DNA of 64,000 nt, from assembly GCF_037893015.1 (NCBI RefSeq), contig NC_133658.1, positions 260,130,275 to 260,194,274 of the forward strand. The letters are read 5' to 3'. Shown in pieces: positions 43,541 through 53,448 of the stretch. The translations under genes and the position numbers were made by a program. How positions within the stretch are numbered: the stretch's first letter is position 1; each line of letters opens with the position of its first letter. The notes beneath the pieces are model-generated. The model was given only the letters and a program-made list of their open reading frames with translations. It was not told the DNA's origin and made no database searches. Source of the stretch: Macrotis lagotis. Lineage: Eukaryota > Chordata > Mammalia > Peramelemorphia > Peramelidae.

Positions 43541-44467
43541 TTAAACTCCTTCTGATCTCTTCTAAGATATCTTTCTGAGCTGAGACCAATTCATATTCTC
43601 CTCTGAATTTCTAGTTCTCTTTGAGTTAGGATCCTTATCTTCAAAGTAACATTCAGTGGCCCCACTTTCTGTTGATCTCTCTTCGTTTCCCTAGGATCTT
43701 GTGTTGGGGACGGGGCTGGTTTGGTGTTGAAATCTCTAGAGGTTTTGCTCACTGGGCTTAGTAACTCCAAGTGGGCCAGCCAGTAGGGGTTACTAGACAC
43801 TTTCTCTGGAGTGTATGTGACCTTGATTAGTGACCCACTTCCTAGAACTGGAGGGATGGGGGCAGAGAGGAGCAGGATTTGGTTTATCCTTAAACAATGG
43901 GGGCTGGGCCCTCAGGTTATATAGTTAATCCTCAAGCAGCATGGGAGAAATCTCCCATGTTTGAGCCTTGTGGGGAAGGAAGGGAGAGGGGGTTGTTACT
44001 ATGTTTGTTCTGGTAAGAGTAACTTCCTCCAATAGGATTGGGTGGGTGGGGAGGGGACTCAACTGGAAACATGGGAACTTTGCTGAAAACATGGGGGCTT
44101 GGGGTGCTGGTCTTCCAAATCAGAGGAGCTAACTGGATTGATGTCTAGCCTCTGTGCTGGAGCTCTCTTGCCTGCTGTGCTGGGGCTCTTATGCCTCCCT
44201 GTACACAGCCAAAGGCTCTGCAACTGTTCTCAGGTTAGTCCCCACACCTCACCCCCTGCCCCTGTGCTGGTCTCTGCTCTCTGCCCCTGGCTCACCCACA
44301 CAAGCCCCCCCACAGGATATACCTGTTGCATGATGTTCTTCTAGGTTCTTCTCTGGGTTCTGTGGATCCAAATTCTGTTAAGAGGCTTGGTTCATGTTGG
44401 TTTGAGGGAATACTAAGAGAGCTTAAGACAGTGCCTGACTTTACTCCACCATCTTGGCCAGAAGTCT

Positions 44468-44584
44468 CAATAATAATTTCTTAGAATATCAAATACCCTT
44501 TTGGGATGTTACTGCTGAGAGGAAATAATGGACTGCATATCAAATAAAAATTGCTATGGGATAAAAAGTGTTCTGCTTCTCTAA
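44468..44584. other. Unassigned spacer between L1 copies
   Basis: Short stretch with no feature; its first bases flank the 5' end of the L1 to the left. Confidence 0.5.
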
Positions 44585-45440
44585 TATAGTTTTTCCTTTT
44601 TAAATTTATTATTTTTAAATTTTATTTTTAATTTTGAGTTCTTAATTTCTCCTTTACACTTATACCTCCTTCACTCTTTGAAAAGGCAAGAAACATATCA
44701 ATTATACATGTGAACTCATGCAATACATATTTCCATAGTTACATGCTGCCAAAAAATTAAGAAAAATAAAAAATTGGGGGAAAAAAGTATGTTTTATTCC
44801 ATACTCAGGCTTTATCGGTTCTTTCTGAAGGTGGATAGCATTTTTCATCCAAAATCCTTTGAAATAATATTTTTTGTTTTGTTTTGTTTTGTTTTTTGAC
44901 AAGGCAGTAGGGTTAGATGACTTGCCTAAGGTCACACAGCTAGGTGATTATTGAGTTTATTATCTGAGGCCACATTTGAACTCAGATCCTCCTGACTGCA
45001 GGGTCAGTGCTCTATCCACTGAACCACCTAGCTGCCCCTGCAGCACCTAGTTGCCCCTGAAATAGTCTCTAACCTTTATATGATCAGAACAGCTAAATCA
45101 TTCCCAATTGTTCATCATACAATATTGCTGTTACTATTACAATAGTATTCTGGTTCTGCTCATTTCACTCTGCATCAATTCATGTAAGTCTTTCCAGGTT
45201 TTGTTTTTTCTGAATTCATCTGCTTGTTATTTCTTATAACACAATAATATTCCATCACAATCAAATACTATAGTTTATTTGTTCATTCCCCAATTGATAG
45301 GAATTCCTTCAATTTCCAATTCTTTGCCTCCACAAAAAGAGTTGCTATAAATATGTTTGTACGTATTAAGTTCTTTTATTTTTTTCCTCTGGTTTATCAT
45401 GAACATTTTTAAGCTTTAATAATTTTAAACTGCACAAAGA
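44585..45440 (-). mobile_element. L1 3' end (family B) split by a SINE
   Basis: Reversed family B blocks are visible: ACATATTTCCATAG, GGTGGATAGCATTTTTCATCC, then (after the SINE) ATCATACAATATTGCTGTTACT, GGTTCTGCTCATTTCACTCTGCATCAATTCATG, TTCCATCACAATCAAATAC and CCCCAATTGATAGGAATTCC into late ORF2. Confidence 0.85.
44869..45058 (-). mobile_element. tRNA-like SINE inserted in L1
   Basis: Reversed: a T-run, TAAGGTCACACAGCTAGGTG, TTTGAACTCAGATCCTCCTGACTGCAGGGTCAGTGCTCTATCCACTG and CCACCTAGCTGCCCC. The 5' end is duplicated (GCAGCACCTAGTTGCCCC). Flanks GAAATAAT (44861-44868) and GAAATAGT (45059-45066) are the target duplication. Confidence 0.85.
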
Positions 45441-45444
45441 CTTG

Positions 45445-45650
45445 AGAGACATCATGCATGTTTCTGGGGTTTGAGTCAAGAAAATCTAGGTTCATATCCT
45501 GCCTCTGGCCCATACTGGTTATGTGGCCCTGACTTTTTTAGTTCTGTGAGCAACTCTCTATTAACCACTTTCACAGTTGCCAAATCTCCATCAATAGAGT
45601 GAGCTTCTTCACTGAGAATATTCTATATCAATTAAATGATAGGTCTAGAA
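45445..45650 (+). mobile_element. MIR-type SINE
   Basis: GGGGTTTGAGTCAAGAAAATCTAGGTTCATATCCTGCCTC, CATACTGGTTATGTGGCCCTGAC and a decayed 3' half. Diverged. Confidence 0.55.
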
Positions 45651-45884
45651 GCCCCCACAAAAAAAAGGTCTTATGCAACTGTACACATAAATAAAAATAT
45701 AGAGATTATAGGATTTCAATGGATTTAAAATTTATTGATTATTATTTTTAAAGAGTTTATTTATTTTGAGTTTTACAGTTCTTCCCCCATTCTTGCTTCC
45801 CTCCCACCACCCCCCACAGAAGGCATTCTGTTAGTGTTTACATTGGCTCCACGTTATACATTGGAATGTGGTGACAGAGAAATC

Positions 45885-47215
45885 TGAGATGTGGTTATTT
45901 AAGTTTTTAATTTCCTCTTCGTTTAATCTGGGCAACTTATATTTTTGTAAATATTCGTCCATTTCACTTAGATTGTCAAATTTATTGGCATAGAGTTGGG
46001 TAAAATAATTCCAAATTATTACTTTAATTTCTTCCTCATCATTTTCATTTATGCTGCTAGCAATTTGTTTTTCTTCTTTCTTTCTTTTTTAACTAAATTG
46101 ACCAGAGGTCTATCAATTTTATTGGCTTTTTCATAAAACCAGCTCTTGGTTTTATTTATTAGTTCAATAGTTTTCTTGCTTTCAATTTTATTAATTTTTC
46201 CTTTAATTTTTAGAATTTCTAATTTGGTATTTAATTGAGGGTTTTAAATTTGTTCTTTCTCTAATTTTTTTAGTTGCATATTTAGTTCATTGATTTCTTC
46301 TTTCTCTAATTTATTCACATAAGCATTAAAAGATATAATATATGCCCTGATGGCCACCTTGAGTGGATCTCATAGGTTTTGGTATGTTGTATCATTATTG
46401 TCATTATCTAGGATGAAATAATTAATTCTTTCTATAATATGTGGCTTGATCCGCTCATTCTTTAAAATGAGATTATTTAGTTTCCAATTAGTTCTGGGTC
46501 TATATCTCCCTGGTCCATTATTGCATATGATTTTTATTGCATTATGATCTGAGAAAGATGTATTCACTATTTCTGCCTTTCTGCAATTGATCATTAGGTT
46601 TTTATGTCCTGGTACATAGTCAGTTTTTGTGGAAGTGCCATGTACTGAAGAGAAAAAATTATATTCCTTTCTATCCCAATTCAATTTCTTCCATAAGTCT
46701 ATCATATCTAGGTTTTCTAACAATCTGTTTACCTCCTTAACTTCCTTCCTGTTTATTTTATGATTTGATTTATCTAAATCTGAGAACAGGGGTTGAGGTG
46801 CCCCACTAGTAGAGGTTTACTGTCTCTGTCTTTCTATATCTCTTTCAACTTCTCCTCTAAGGATTTGGATGCTGTCCCATTGGGTGCATACATATTTAGT
46901 ATTGAAATTACTTGTCTATGGTACCTTTTAGGAGGATATAGTTTCCTTCCTTTTCTCTTTTAATATTATCTATTTTTGAAGCTGCTTTGTCTGAGATAAG
47001 GATTGCTACCTCTGCTTTTTTTACTTCAGCTGAAGCAAAATATTTTGCTCCAAACTCTTACCTTTACTCTATATGTATCTATCTGCTTCAAATGTGTTTC
47101 TTGTAAGCATCATATTGTAGGTTTCTGGTTTTTAATCTATTCTGCTATTCCCTTACATTTTAAGGGAGAGCTCATCCCATTCACATTCAAAATTATAATT
47201 AATAACTCTTTATTG
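45885..47215 (-). pseudogene. L1 ORF2 endonuclease half, broken
   Basis: The open frame 46723-46370 reads MLENLDMIDLWKKLNWDRKEYNFFSSVHGTSTKTDYV with SFSDHNAIKIICN (catalytic aspartate and histidine region of the L1 endonuclease). The reverse transcriptase is lost at the deletion point, just after NEEEIK-type sequence. No activity is possible. Confidence 0.85.
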
Positions 47216-47879
47216 CCCTCCATGATATCTTCCTTCTGTTTATATTTTTCCTCTTTGTCCCCCTTTATCCATATTCCCCAGTGTTTTGTTTCTGAATGCC
47301 ACCACCTTCAGTGTGTTTGCCCTCTTAAATCAACCCCCTCCCCTTTTTCCCCTTTTCCTTTTCCCCTTCTTCCCTTCTTTCTGTTAGTTCCCCTTTTTTC
47401 TCCCCATCCCCATCCCCCCTTCCTGTTTTCCCCTTTTAATGCTTGACAGGTAAGATTAGTTTCTTAACTTGAGTGTGTCTAAATTAACTTTAAGCCAAGT
47501 CTGATGAGATGAAGATTCAGGTGGTTCTTACCTCCTCCCTTCCTCCCCTCAATTACAACAGGTCTTTTGTACCTCTTGATGTAATGAGATTTACCCCATT
47601 CGGCCTCCCTCCAACCACCCTTCTCCTTACTGCACCCCTTTTTAAGGAGGTATTTTTTTTTAAATCATTCTGAATCACAGAAAAGTTATGAGTGTGTATC
47701 ACTTCTGGCTATATATATTCTGTCTAATAGAGTTACAATTCTCAAGAGTTATGAGACTCTTTCTCCCAAGTAGGTATATAGCCAGTTTCATCTTATTGTA
47801 TAGCAGTTTGGTTTTTTTACCTTTTCATGTGTCTCTTGATGTCCAAATTTTCTATTTAGTTCTGGCCTTTTCATTATGA

Positions 47880-48940
47880 AATCTTGGAATTCTCCCATTT
47901 CATTAAATGTATATCTTTTCCCCTGGAAGAGAAGATTCAGCTTTGCTGGGTAGTGGATTCTTGGTTGCCTTCCAAGTTCCCTTGCTCTTTGGAATATCTC
48001 ATTCCAGGCCCTTTGATCCCTTAATGTTCCTGCAGCCAGGTCCTATATAATACTTATTGTGGCTCCTTGGGATTTAAATTTTGTCTTTCTGGCTGCTTGC
48101 AGAATTTTTTCTTTTATCTGATAGTCCTGGAATTTGACCACAACATTCCTTGGTGTTTTCATTTTAGGATCTCTTTCTGGAGGGGGATTGATGTATTCTG
48201 TCAATAACTATTTTGCCCTCTGGTTCCATGATATCAGGCAATTTTCCATCACTAAATCCTGTAATATTAAGTCCAGGCTTTTTTCCTCTTCAGTGTTCTC
48301 AGAAAGGCCAATAATTCTCAGATTCTCCCTTCTCAATTGATTCTCGAGGTCAGTGATTTTGCTGATGAGGTATTTTACATTTTTTTCTACTTTTTCAATC
48401 TTTGGCTTTGTTTAACACAGTCTTGTTGTCTCATGAAGTCATTAGTTTCTGCCAATTCCATTCTTTTTTTTTTTAGAGGAGAAGATTTTTCTTCCTTTAT
48501 CTTTTGCAACTCCTTTTCCAATTGGTCCATTCTATTTTTAAAGGATTTTTCTATTTGCCCAAATGTAGTTTTGAGAGAATCATTTCCTTTTTGCATTTGC
48601 CCAATTGAGGATTTGAGAGAATCATTTTCTTTTTTGCATTTGCCCAATTGAAGATCTGAGACAGTTATTCTCATTTTGTATTTGTCCAGTTGTTTTTTCC
48701 AAGGATTTGTTTTCTTGTTGTGAGATGTTAATTTTCTCTTGCAATGTGTTAATTTTCTCTTGAGTTTCTTTTCCCAGTTTTTCCAATTGATTTTTAAACT
48801 ACCTTCCTGATTTATTCAAGTAAGTCTTTCTGGGCTGGAGACCAATCATATTCTCCTCAGCAGTACTAGATCTCTCTGGGTTAGGATCTATCTCTTCTAA
48901 GGATTTCTCCATGGGCCCCCCTTTTCTCTGGCCTTTTTTC
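47880..48940 (-). pseudogene. L1 ORF1 remnant with heptad repeats
   Basis: It starts around MKKGQRKGGPMEKSLEEI and has a long coiled coil in which KENDSLKSSIGQMQ and KGNDSLKTTFGQIE are 14-residue (two-heptad) repeats, seen in DNA as 42-base units at 48553, 48595 and 48638. An extra base in an A-run near 48630 shifts the frame. The RRM and C-terminal parts follow with stops. The product would be the L1 RNA-binding protein; it is dead. Confidence 0.8.
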
Positions 48941-49587
48941 ATCTTGTGTTGGGGCAGGGGGGAGCTGGGTCTCAGAGGTTTGCTTTTGAGGATCCTAGAA
49001 GCTTTGTTCACTTTGGCTTAGTAATTCCAAGGGTCAGTTAGTAGGGGGTGCTAGTTGCTTTCTCTGGAGTGAGGTCCCCAGCAGCAGGGTCTGAGTTGAC
49101 CTTGAAAACTGGGCTGAGCCCTGAGGAGGGGGTTAATCTCTTACTGTTGAGTGAGCTCTGCAGCCCTAAGGGGGTGGGGGTGGGGTTGTTTATTGTTTGT
49201 TCTGGGCAAAGGGTTCTGCCAAAAGTATGGAGCTTAGGTCCCTGATCCAGTTGGTTGTTCTCCAGGTGTGCTCTGACACTCTGTGCTGGAACTCACCCTC
49301 CCATAGCTCTTCTCACCCTGACCAGAGACTCCACAGCTGAAGCTGACCCTCTGGCCTCCCCCAGCTGCCATCCCCAGTGCTAATCCTCTGCTCTCCTTTC
49401 CAGATTCACCCACGGTCCCCTGAGACAGACCTTCTTGGTAGGTGTTCTCCTAGTTTCTCTTTCTGGGTTTTGTTGATCGAATTTCTATTAAGAGGTTTCT
49501 CTCATGTTATTGCTAAGAGGAAAGAGAGAGCACTATCACAGTGTCTGTCTTCTCTCCGCCATCTTAGCCAGAAGTCCGATTATTATT

Positions 49588-50985
49588 AATGTTAACTTAC
49601 AGATTGAGAGGTAATAGAGAATATTTTATTGATTTTGGGGGGAAAAAAGGTATTTGACTATAGAAAAAGGCAGCCTTGAAGGCTTTCTTCAGAAAAGATT
49701 TCTTCAATACATTCACTAAAATCATATTAGTCCCATGATTTAAAAAAACTGTAGATATCTCTTTCCCATTTTAAGCCTTTAAACAACTTTGCTCCCTTCA
49801 TATATGTTATTAGTAAACTAATGATCAAGGATTTGACCTACAACATGTCCTCCAAAGATTCCGAACAAAAGGATTATTTTCTCTTAATAGTGAAGATCTC
49901 CAAAGGCAATTCAAATCATGTTAATTTTATCAAAGTTTCCAAATGCTAGTTTTCTCAATAAAATCCAAAGTCACTAAAAAGAAATTAGCCCAACCCATAA
50001 ATACCATGAAAGCCAAAGTATATGAAAACACATCCTATCCAGAATGAAACATACAATTGAATAAGTAATTCATTCAGTTACTCTGTAAATATCTTTCTTT
50101 TAAACCAGCATTACAAATATACAATTAACTGGTACAGTAATTGAATATGAGCATTTAATAAATCATATTCCAGTTCATGGAAAGCTTTAAAAAATTAATC
50201 AAAACTTTTTGACAATGACCTATATTATGTTATGATTGTGAATCATGAGACTATGATACTAGAAAAATTTAAATAAATACATTCAAAATTATGTACATAA
50301 ATAGGAAGTAACATGAGAATTGGTGGGGAGAAAAAACAATTGATTAATAAACTTATTCAGAGTAGTTATTCAATAAACATGTACTGCATTGACACAAATT
50401 GTATTAAACTGTGAGGGGCAAATTATTAATATACTATACATAAACATATGACAATAAATTATTAAACTGTGAGGAATGAAACTAAAAGCAGCAAATTAGA
50501 TGGAAACTATATAGAGATCAAGATGCTATTTTTTTTCCTCTTAAAATTTGACAATGAAAATGGCATAGTATAGAGAATAAATTCTGGGCATAGAACTGTT
50601 TGCAAAACTAAAAGAAGTATTTGTGGAGATAAAAAAAGAAAGACAAAAAACTTGGAGTAGCTTTCATTTCCACCAATTACTTTTTATGTAGAACAGCAAG
50701 GAAAAAAGTCTTTGAAATCACTGATGCTAAAAGTAAGATAAAAGTCTGAGAATTTTAAGAATGTCCCAGGGGTACAAAAAAACTACTGATTATTTTATCT
50801 AAAGCAAAAGAAAAGAAGTAAGTGTTCTGTTCAGACAATAAGTACTTTGACTCCTTCAATTTGGCCTTCATGATCCTAAAATTAATGGGGGGAAGAGAAT
50901 ACATAGGTTGAAAGAAGCAACTCCCTTTCAGTTTTCATCATTCCTCTAGTGACTAAGATCAGTCCTATGCAAATGACCCTGGAGC
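49588..50985. other. Repeat-poor DNA upstream of MC3R
   Basis: AT-rich DNA without a recognised repeat. It forms the left edge of the repeat-poor zone round the receptor gene. No coding potential was seen. Confidence 0.5.
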
Positions 50986-50989
50986 TTTA

Positions 50990-51350
50990 TTTCACAGGTA
51001 TTTGGGGGCTATAAGATAGGGAAAAAAGTAATGAAATTTTATGCTTGTGAGTAGGAACTGCAAACTTGTAGAATCTTTTCAAAGATTAATCTAAAGTTTA
51101 GAGTAAAATTCATCACACATTTTGACCTAATAATTTCATTGGTGAAGAATATACTCAGAAAATACAAACAAATTATAACAAAAAAGTTATCTATGAGAAT
51201 ATTTTCATGGAGGCATTATGTAAAATTCTTTAAAATTAAACCAAAATTCCCTAAATATCAAAGGAATGTTTAAATAAAATATAATAATTAATAAAATGAA
51301 AAACAATAAGCAATATATATGAAAGGAGTGAAGCATACAAAGAAACTACA
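50990..51350 (+). mobile_element. Possible very old L1 ORF2 remnant
   Basis: TTTTGACCTAATAATTTCATTGGTGAAGAATATACTCAGAAAATAC and AAGGAATGTTTAAATAAAATATAATAATTAATAAAATG loosely recall the L1 'ccttttgacccagcaattccactactagg ... ggaatggttaaataaaa' order. The match is weak. Confidence 0.35.
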
Positions 51351-51367
51351 AAGAAATCATTCAACGT

Positions 51368-51383
51368 GGGGGGGGGGGGGGGG
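51368..51383 (+). repeat. G16 homopolymer
   Basis: Sixteen consecutive G bases follow TCAACGT. A run this long could form a G-quadruplex. The exact length is uncertain because sequencing of homopolymers is error-prone. Confidence 0.9.
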
Positions 51384-52186
51384 AAACCAGAAAAATGAAA
51401 CACATACTATTACCAATTAAAGGGGGAAAAAAGAATGAGAATAAATGGGCAAGGAATCCAGAAGACTCTGAGGGATAAAAATTTGTGAGGATATTCTTTG
51501 AATTTAGTTCATTTAAATACAAATATTTACCAAGCAGATTAACTAGTAGGAATGATGTTCAAAGTTCATCTTTTAATAAAAATATTTTTTAATGATTAGA
51601 GACAAAAGAATGAAGCTATCAACCTTTGTCACACATTTCTGCAGTTTTCTGCAAATCCATGTTATCCCTCTAAACTTTAAACTTTCAAAGCCCAATGAAA
51701 GATCTATGATTTTTTCCAGTTTCATGTGGGTGATTGTGACAATCTTATATTGATAGTTTTTCAAACACTCAGTGTTTATTAATATGTGAATAGCATTAGG
51801 AAAGTCTATGTCTTACTTTCAATAAGAAAAATCTACAAAAGTTAGTGAACTGAAACAAAGCTAAGTTGTGGCTGGTTAGTACCAAGATATTATTTTTTCC
51901 ATTGATAGGCAGAGGGAAAACTTCTTTTCTTTTGTATTAGATAAACTAGTCAGTGAGGGTGGGGATGAGTTTGTACCCCTGGGAGAGTCTTAAAATTCTC
52001 AGAACTTTATCTTACTTTTAGCATTAGTTGTACCAGTGCAAAGAAATTACATCATCTCAGTGGTTTGCTGGAAGATTACTGACATAGTGATGTAGAGGAT
52101 GAATCAGAAGTAGGTTAGATTGGAAACAAGATGTTCAATTAGTTAATATTACAATAATCTGAATAAGAGATAATAAGGAACTGATG
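51384..52186. other. Unassigned DNA upstream of MC3R
   Basis: No repeat family or coding signal recognised. Confidence 0.5.
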
Positions 52187-52207
52187 ACAACAATGATGAT
52201 GATGATA

Positions 52208-52248
<41 letters not shown>

Positions 52249-52250
52249 CT
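52187..52250 (+). repeat. (GAT)n microsatellite
   Basis: GAT units with one ATAAT-type interruption run directly into the reversed 3' end of a SINE, so on the minus strand they are its tail. Confidence 0.9.
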
Positions 52251-52520
52251 TGATGTTTGTCTCTCATACTAGAAGACAATGGCATCAGGGGAACTGAGTA
52301 CTGTGATTGAAGGGGGGGTCACTTTCTCCTCCAGAGCCATCTGGGTCCAGTGGCCAGATACAAATCAGTATGACTGGAGATAACCCTGGATGCAAGGTGA
52401 TAAGAGTTAAGTGACTTGTTCAAGGTCACACAGCTAGTGTCAAGTGCCTGAGGTTGAATTCAAACTCCTATCCTCCTGACTCCAAAGCCAGTGTTCTATC
52501 TACTGCACCACCTATTTTCT
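52251..52520 (-). mobile_element. RTE-type SINE
   Basis: Reversed: TTGTCTCTCATACTAGAAGACAATGGCATCAGG, CAGAGCCATCTGGGTCCAGTGGCCAG, ACTTGTTCAAGGTCACACAGCTAG, CTCCTGACTCCAAAGCCAGTGTTCTATC. The same full structure as 23390-23692. It is the repeat closest to MC3R, about 930 bases before the start codon. Confidence 0.85.
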
Positions 52521-53020
52521 GTCCCTTATATAGTCACTAGGGACTGTGATGGAGATAAGGGTCATTTTGAGATATATTGTGGAGAACTGACCAAAAGACC
52601 TCTGAAATGTGAGCTAAATGAGAAAACTCAAAGTTAATTCCAAAGTTATAAGGCAGAAAGACAAAGCTATCATCTTCCTGTTTAAATCTGGACCCAGCTC
52701 ATTGTTTATCTTCAAGCACTGTCCAAGTCATTAATAAACTAATCCAACAGGTTTTCCATCCAGCCGCATGTCATCACCTGAGCAATATGTGTTAGCTTTA
52801 GTATTATTGCAGAAATGTAATCTGCTTCACCAATCAAGCAGATTACTTCTCTGATCTGCAGAGGGCACCAGATAATTTTATTTGTTCCAATAGATGGGTA
52901 GGCATAGGGAATGTGGTACCTACTGGTTGGGGCTGTCAGTCAGAAAGCTACCTGCTCTCTAAATGGTCATTTTTCTGAATGGAAGATTAAGTAGGAGTTG
53001 TTTCTTTTTTTGTCACTGTG
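52521..53020 (+). promoter_or_regulatory. MC3R upstream region
   Basis: Repeat-free sequence up to the TATA-like box. CACTTCACC-like or CpG-rich promoter motifs are absent, so it is not a CpG-island promoter. The region is proposed as the proximal promoter only by position. Confidence 0.4.
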
Positions 53021-53027
53021 TATAAAT
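53021..53027 (+). promoter_or_regulatory. TATA-like box of MC3R
   Basis: TATAAAT follows TGTCACTGTG. If used, transcription would start near 53050 and give an unspliced leader of about 400 bases. No splice acceptor evidence was weighed, so a distant 5' exon remains possible. Confidence 0.4.
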
Positions 53028-53104
53028 CTATTGAGATCTTTCTCCTTTCTGAAAACTGGAGCTGCAGCTGAAAACTACCCTGAGTCCAAGACTCCTTCCT
53101 AACC

Positions 53105-53131
53105 ATGAAGAAACAGTTGATTTTGGAATAA
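53105..53131 (+). CDS. Upstream ORF 1 in the MC3R leader
   Basis: ATG in a good initiation context (ACCATGA, A at -3) opens an 8-codon frame, MKKQLILE, ended by TAA. It lies 344 bases before the receptor start. If the leader runs from the TATA-like box, ribosomes would meet it first, so it could lower receptor translation. Whether it is translated is unknown. Confidence 0.35.
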   Translation: MKKQLILE

Positions 53132-53160
53132 CCAAAGAGAGCAGTTTTCCCTTTCCTCAA

Positions 53161-53172
53161 ATGGAAAACTGA
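53161..53172 (+). CDS. Upstream ORF 2 in the MC3R leader
   Basis: ATG GAA AAC TGA is a minimal frame of three codons with a weak context (C at -3). It is listed because it adds a second upstream start before MC3R. Confidence 0.25.
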   Translation: MEN

Positions 53173-53448
53173 AGAGAGACTGAGAATAAACTGATTTAAC
53201 TACTGGAGAGAGCCAACTGCTGCTTCTTCAAAAGAGAGATAGAGCAGAAAGAAGAAATATCATCAGCAAACTTCTGTGCCCTTTCAGCCCAACACTAATC
53301 TTTCTTCACATACTCTTTCCTACAGAAGAACAAAACCAAAGACTGCTGTCAATAAGCATCAAGAAAAAAATTATTGTGAGAGATTTGCTGTCTAAGCCAG
53401 CTGGACCTTGCACAGTGCTCTAGCTTTAATCAGCCCCCTTTGTTGGCA

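Larger units (their letters stand above)
39215..44467 (-). mobile_element. Large L1 with 5' end, lacking its 3' end
   Basis: On the minus strand it starts at 44467 with GACTTCTGGCCAAGATGGTGG, the same start as the L1 at 49577. It passes through a GC-richer 5' UTR (about 44467-43560), ORF1, and ORF2, and stops at 39215 in late ORF2 before the C-terminus and 3' UTR. A foreign block of about 298 bases (40233-40530) interrupts ORF2. The length left is about 5.2 kb. Confidence 0.9.
45747..49577 (-). mobile_element. L1 with both ends and TSD, internally deleted
   Basis: On the minus strand the 5' end is at 49577 (GACTTCTGGCTAAGATGGCGG) and the family A 3' UTR ends at 45747. A perfect 10-base duplication, GATTATTATT, flanks it at 45737-45746 and 49578-49587. 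ORF2 jumps at 45883-45884 from GAGGAAATTAAAAACTTAAATAACCACATCTCAG directly into the 3' UTR (ATTTCTCTGTCACCACATTC). Comparison with 37060-37110 and 9885-9910 shows that the rest of ORF2 is missing. The poly(A) tail is short. Confidence 0.9.

Noticed and set aside
45870..45900. Splicing of L1 RNA as cause of the internal loss
   Set aside because: The borders lack GT and AG; a 2-base shared sequence fits template switching or microhomology better.
47003..47446. 147-residue plus-strand frame
   Set aside because: It is antisense to the L1 inter-ORF region and ORF2 start.
53440..53448. Receptor start at TTG 53440
   Set aside because: It is a non-ATG start; ATG 53449 gives the N-terminus (MNATG) that matches the family.
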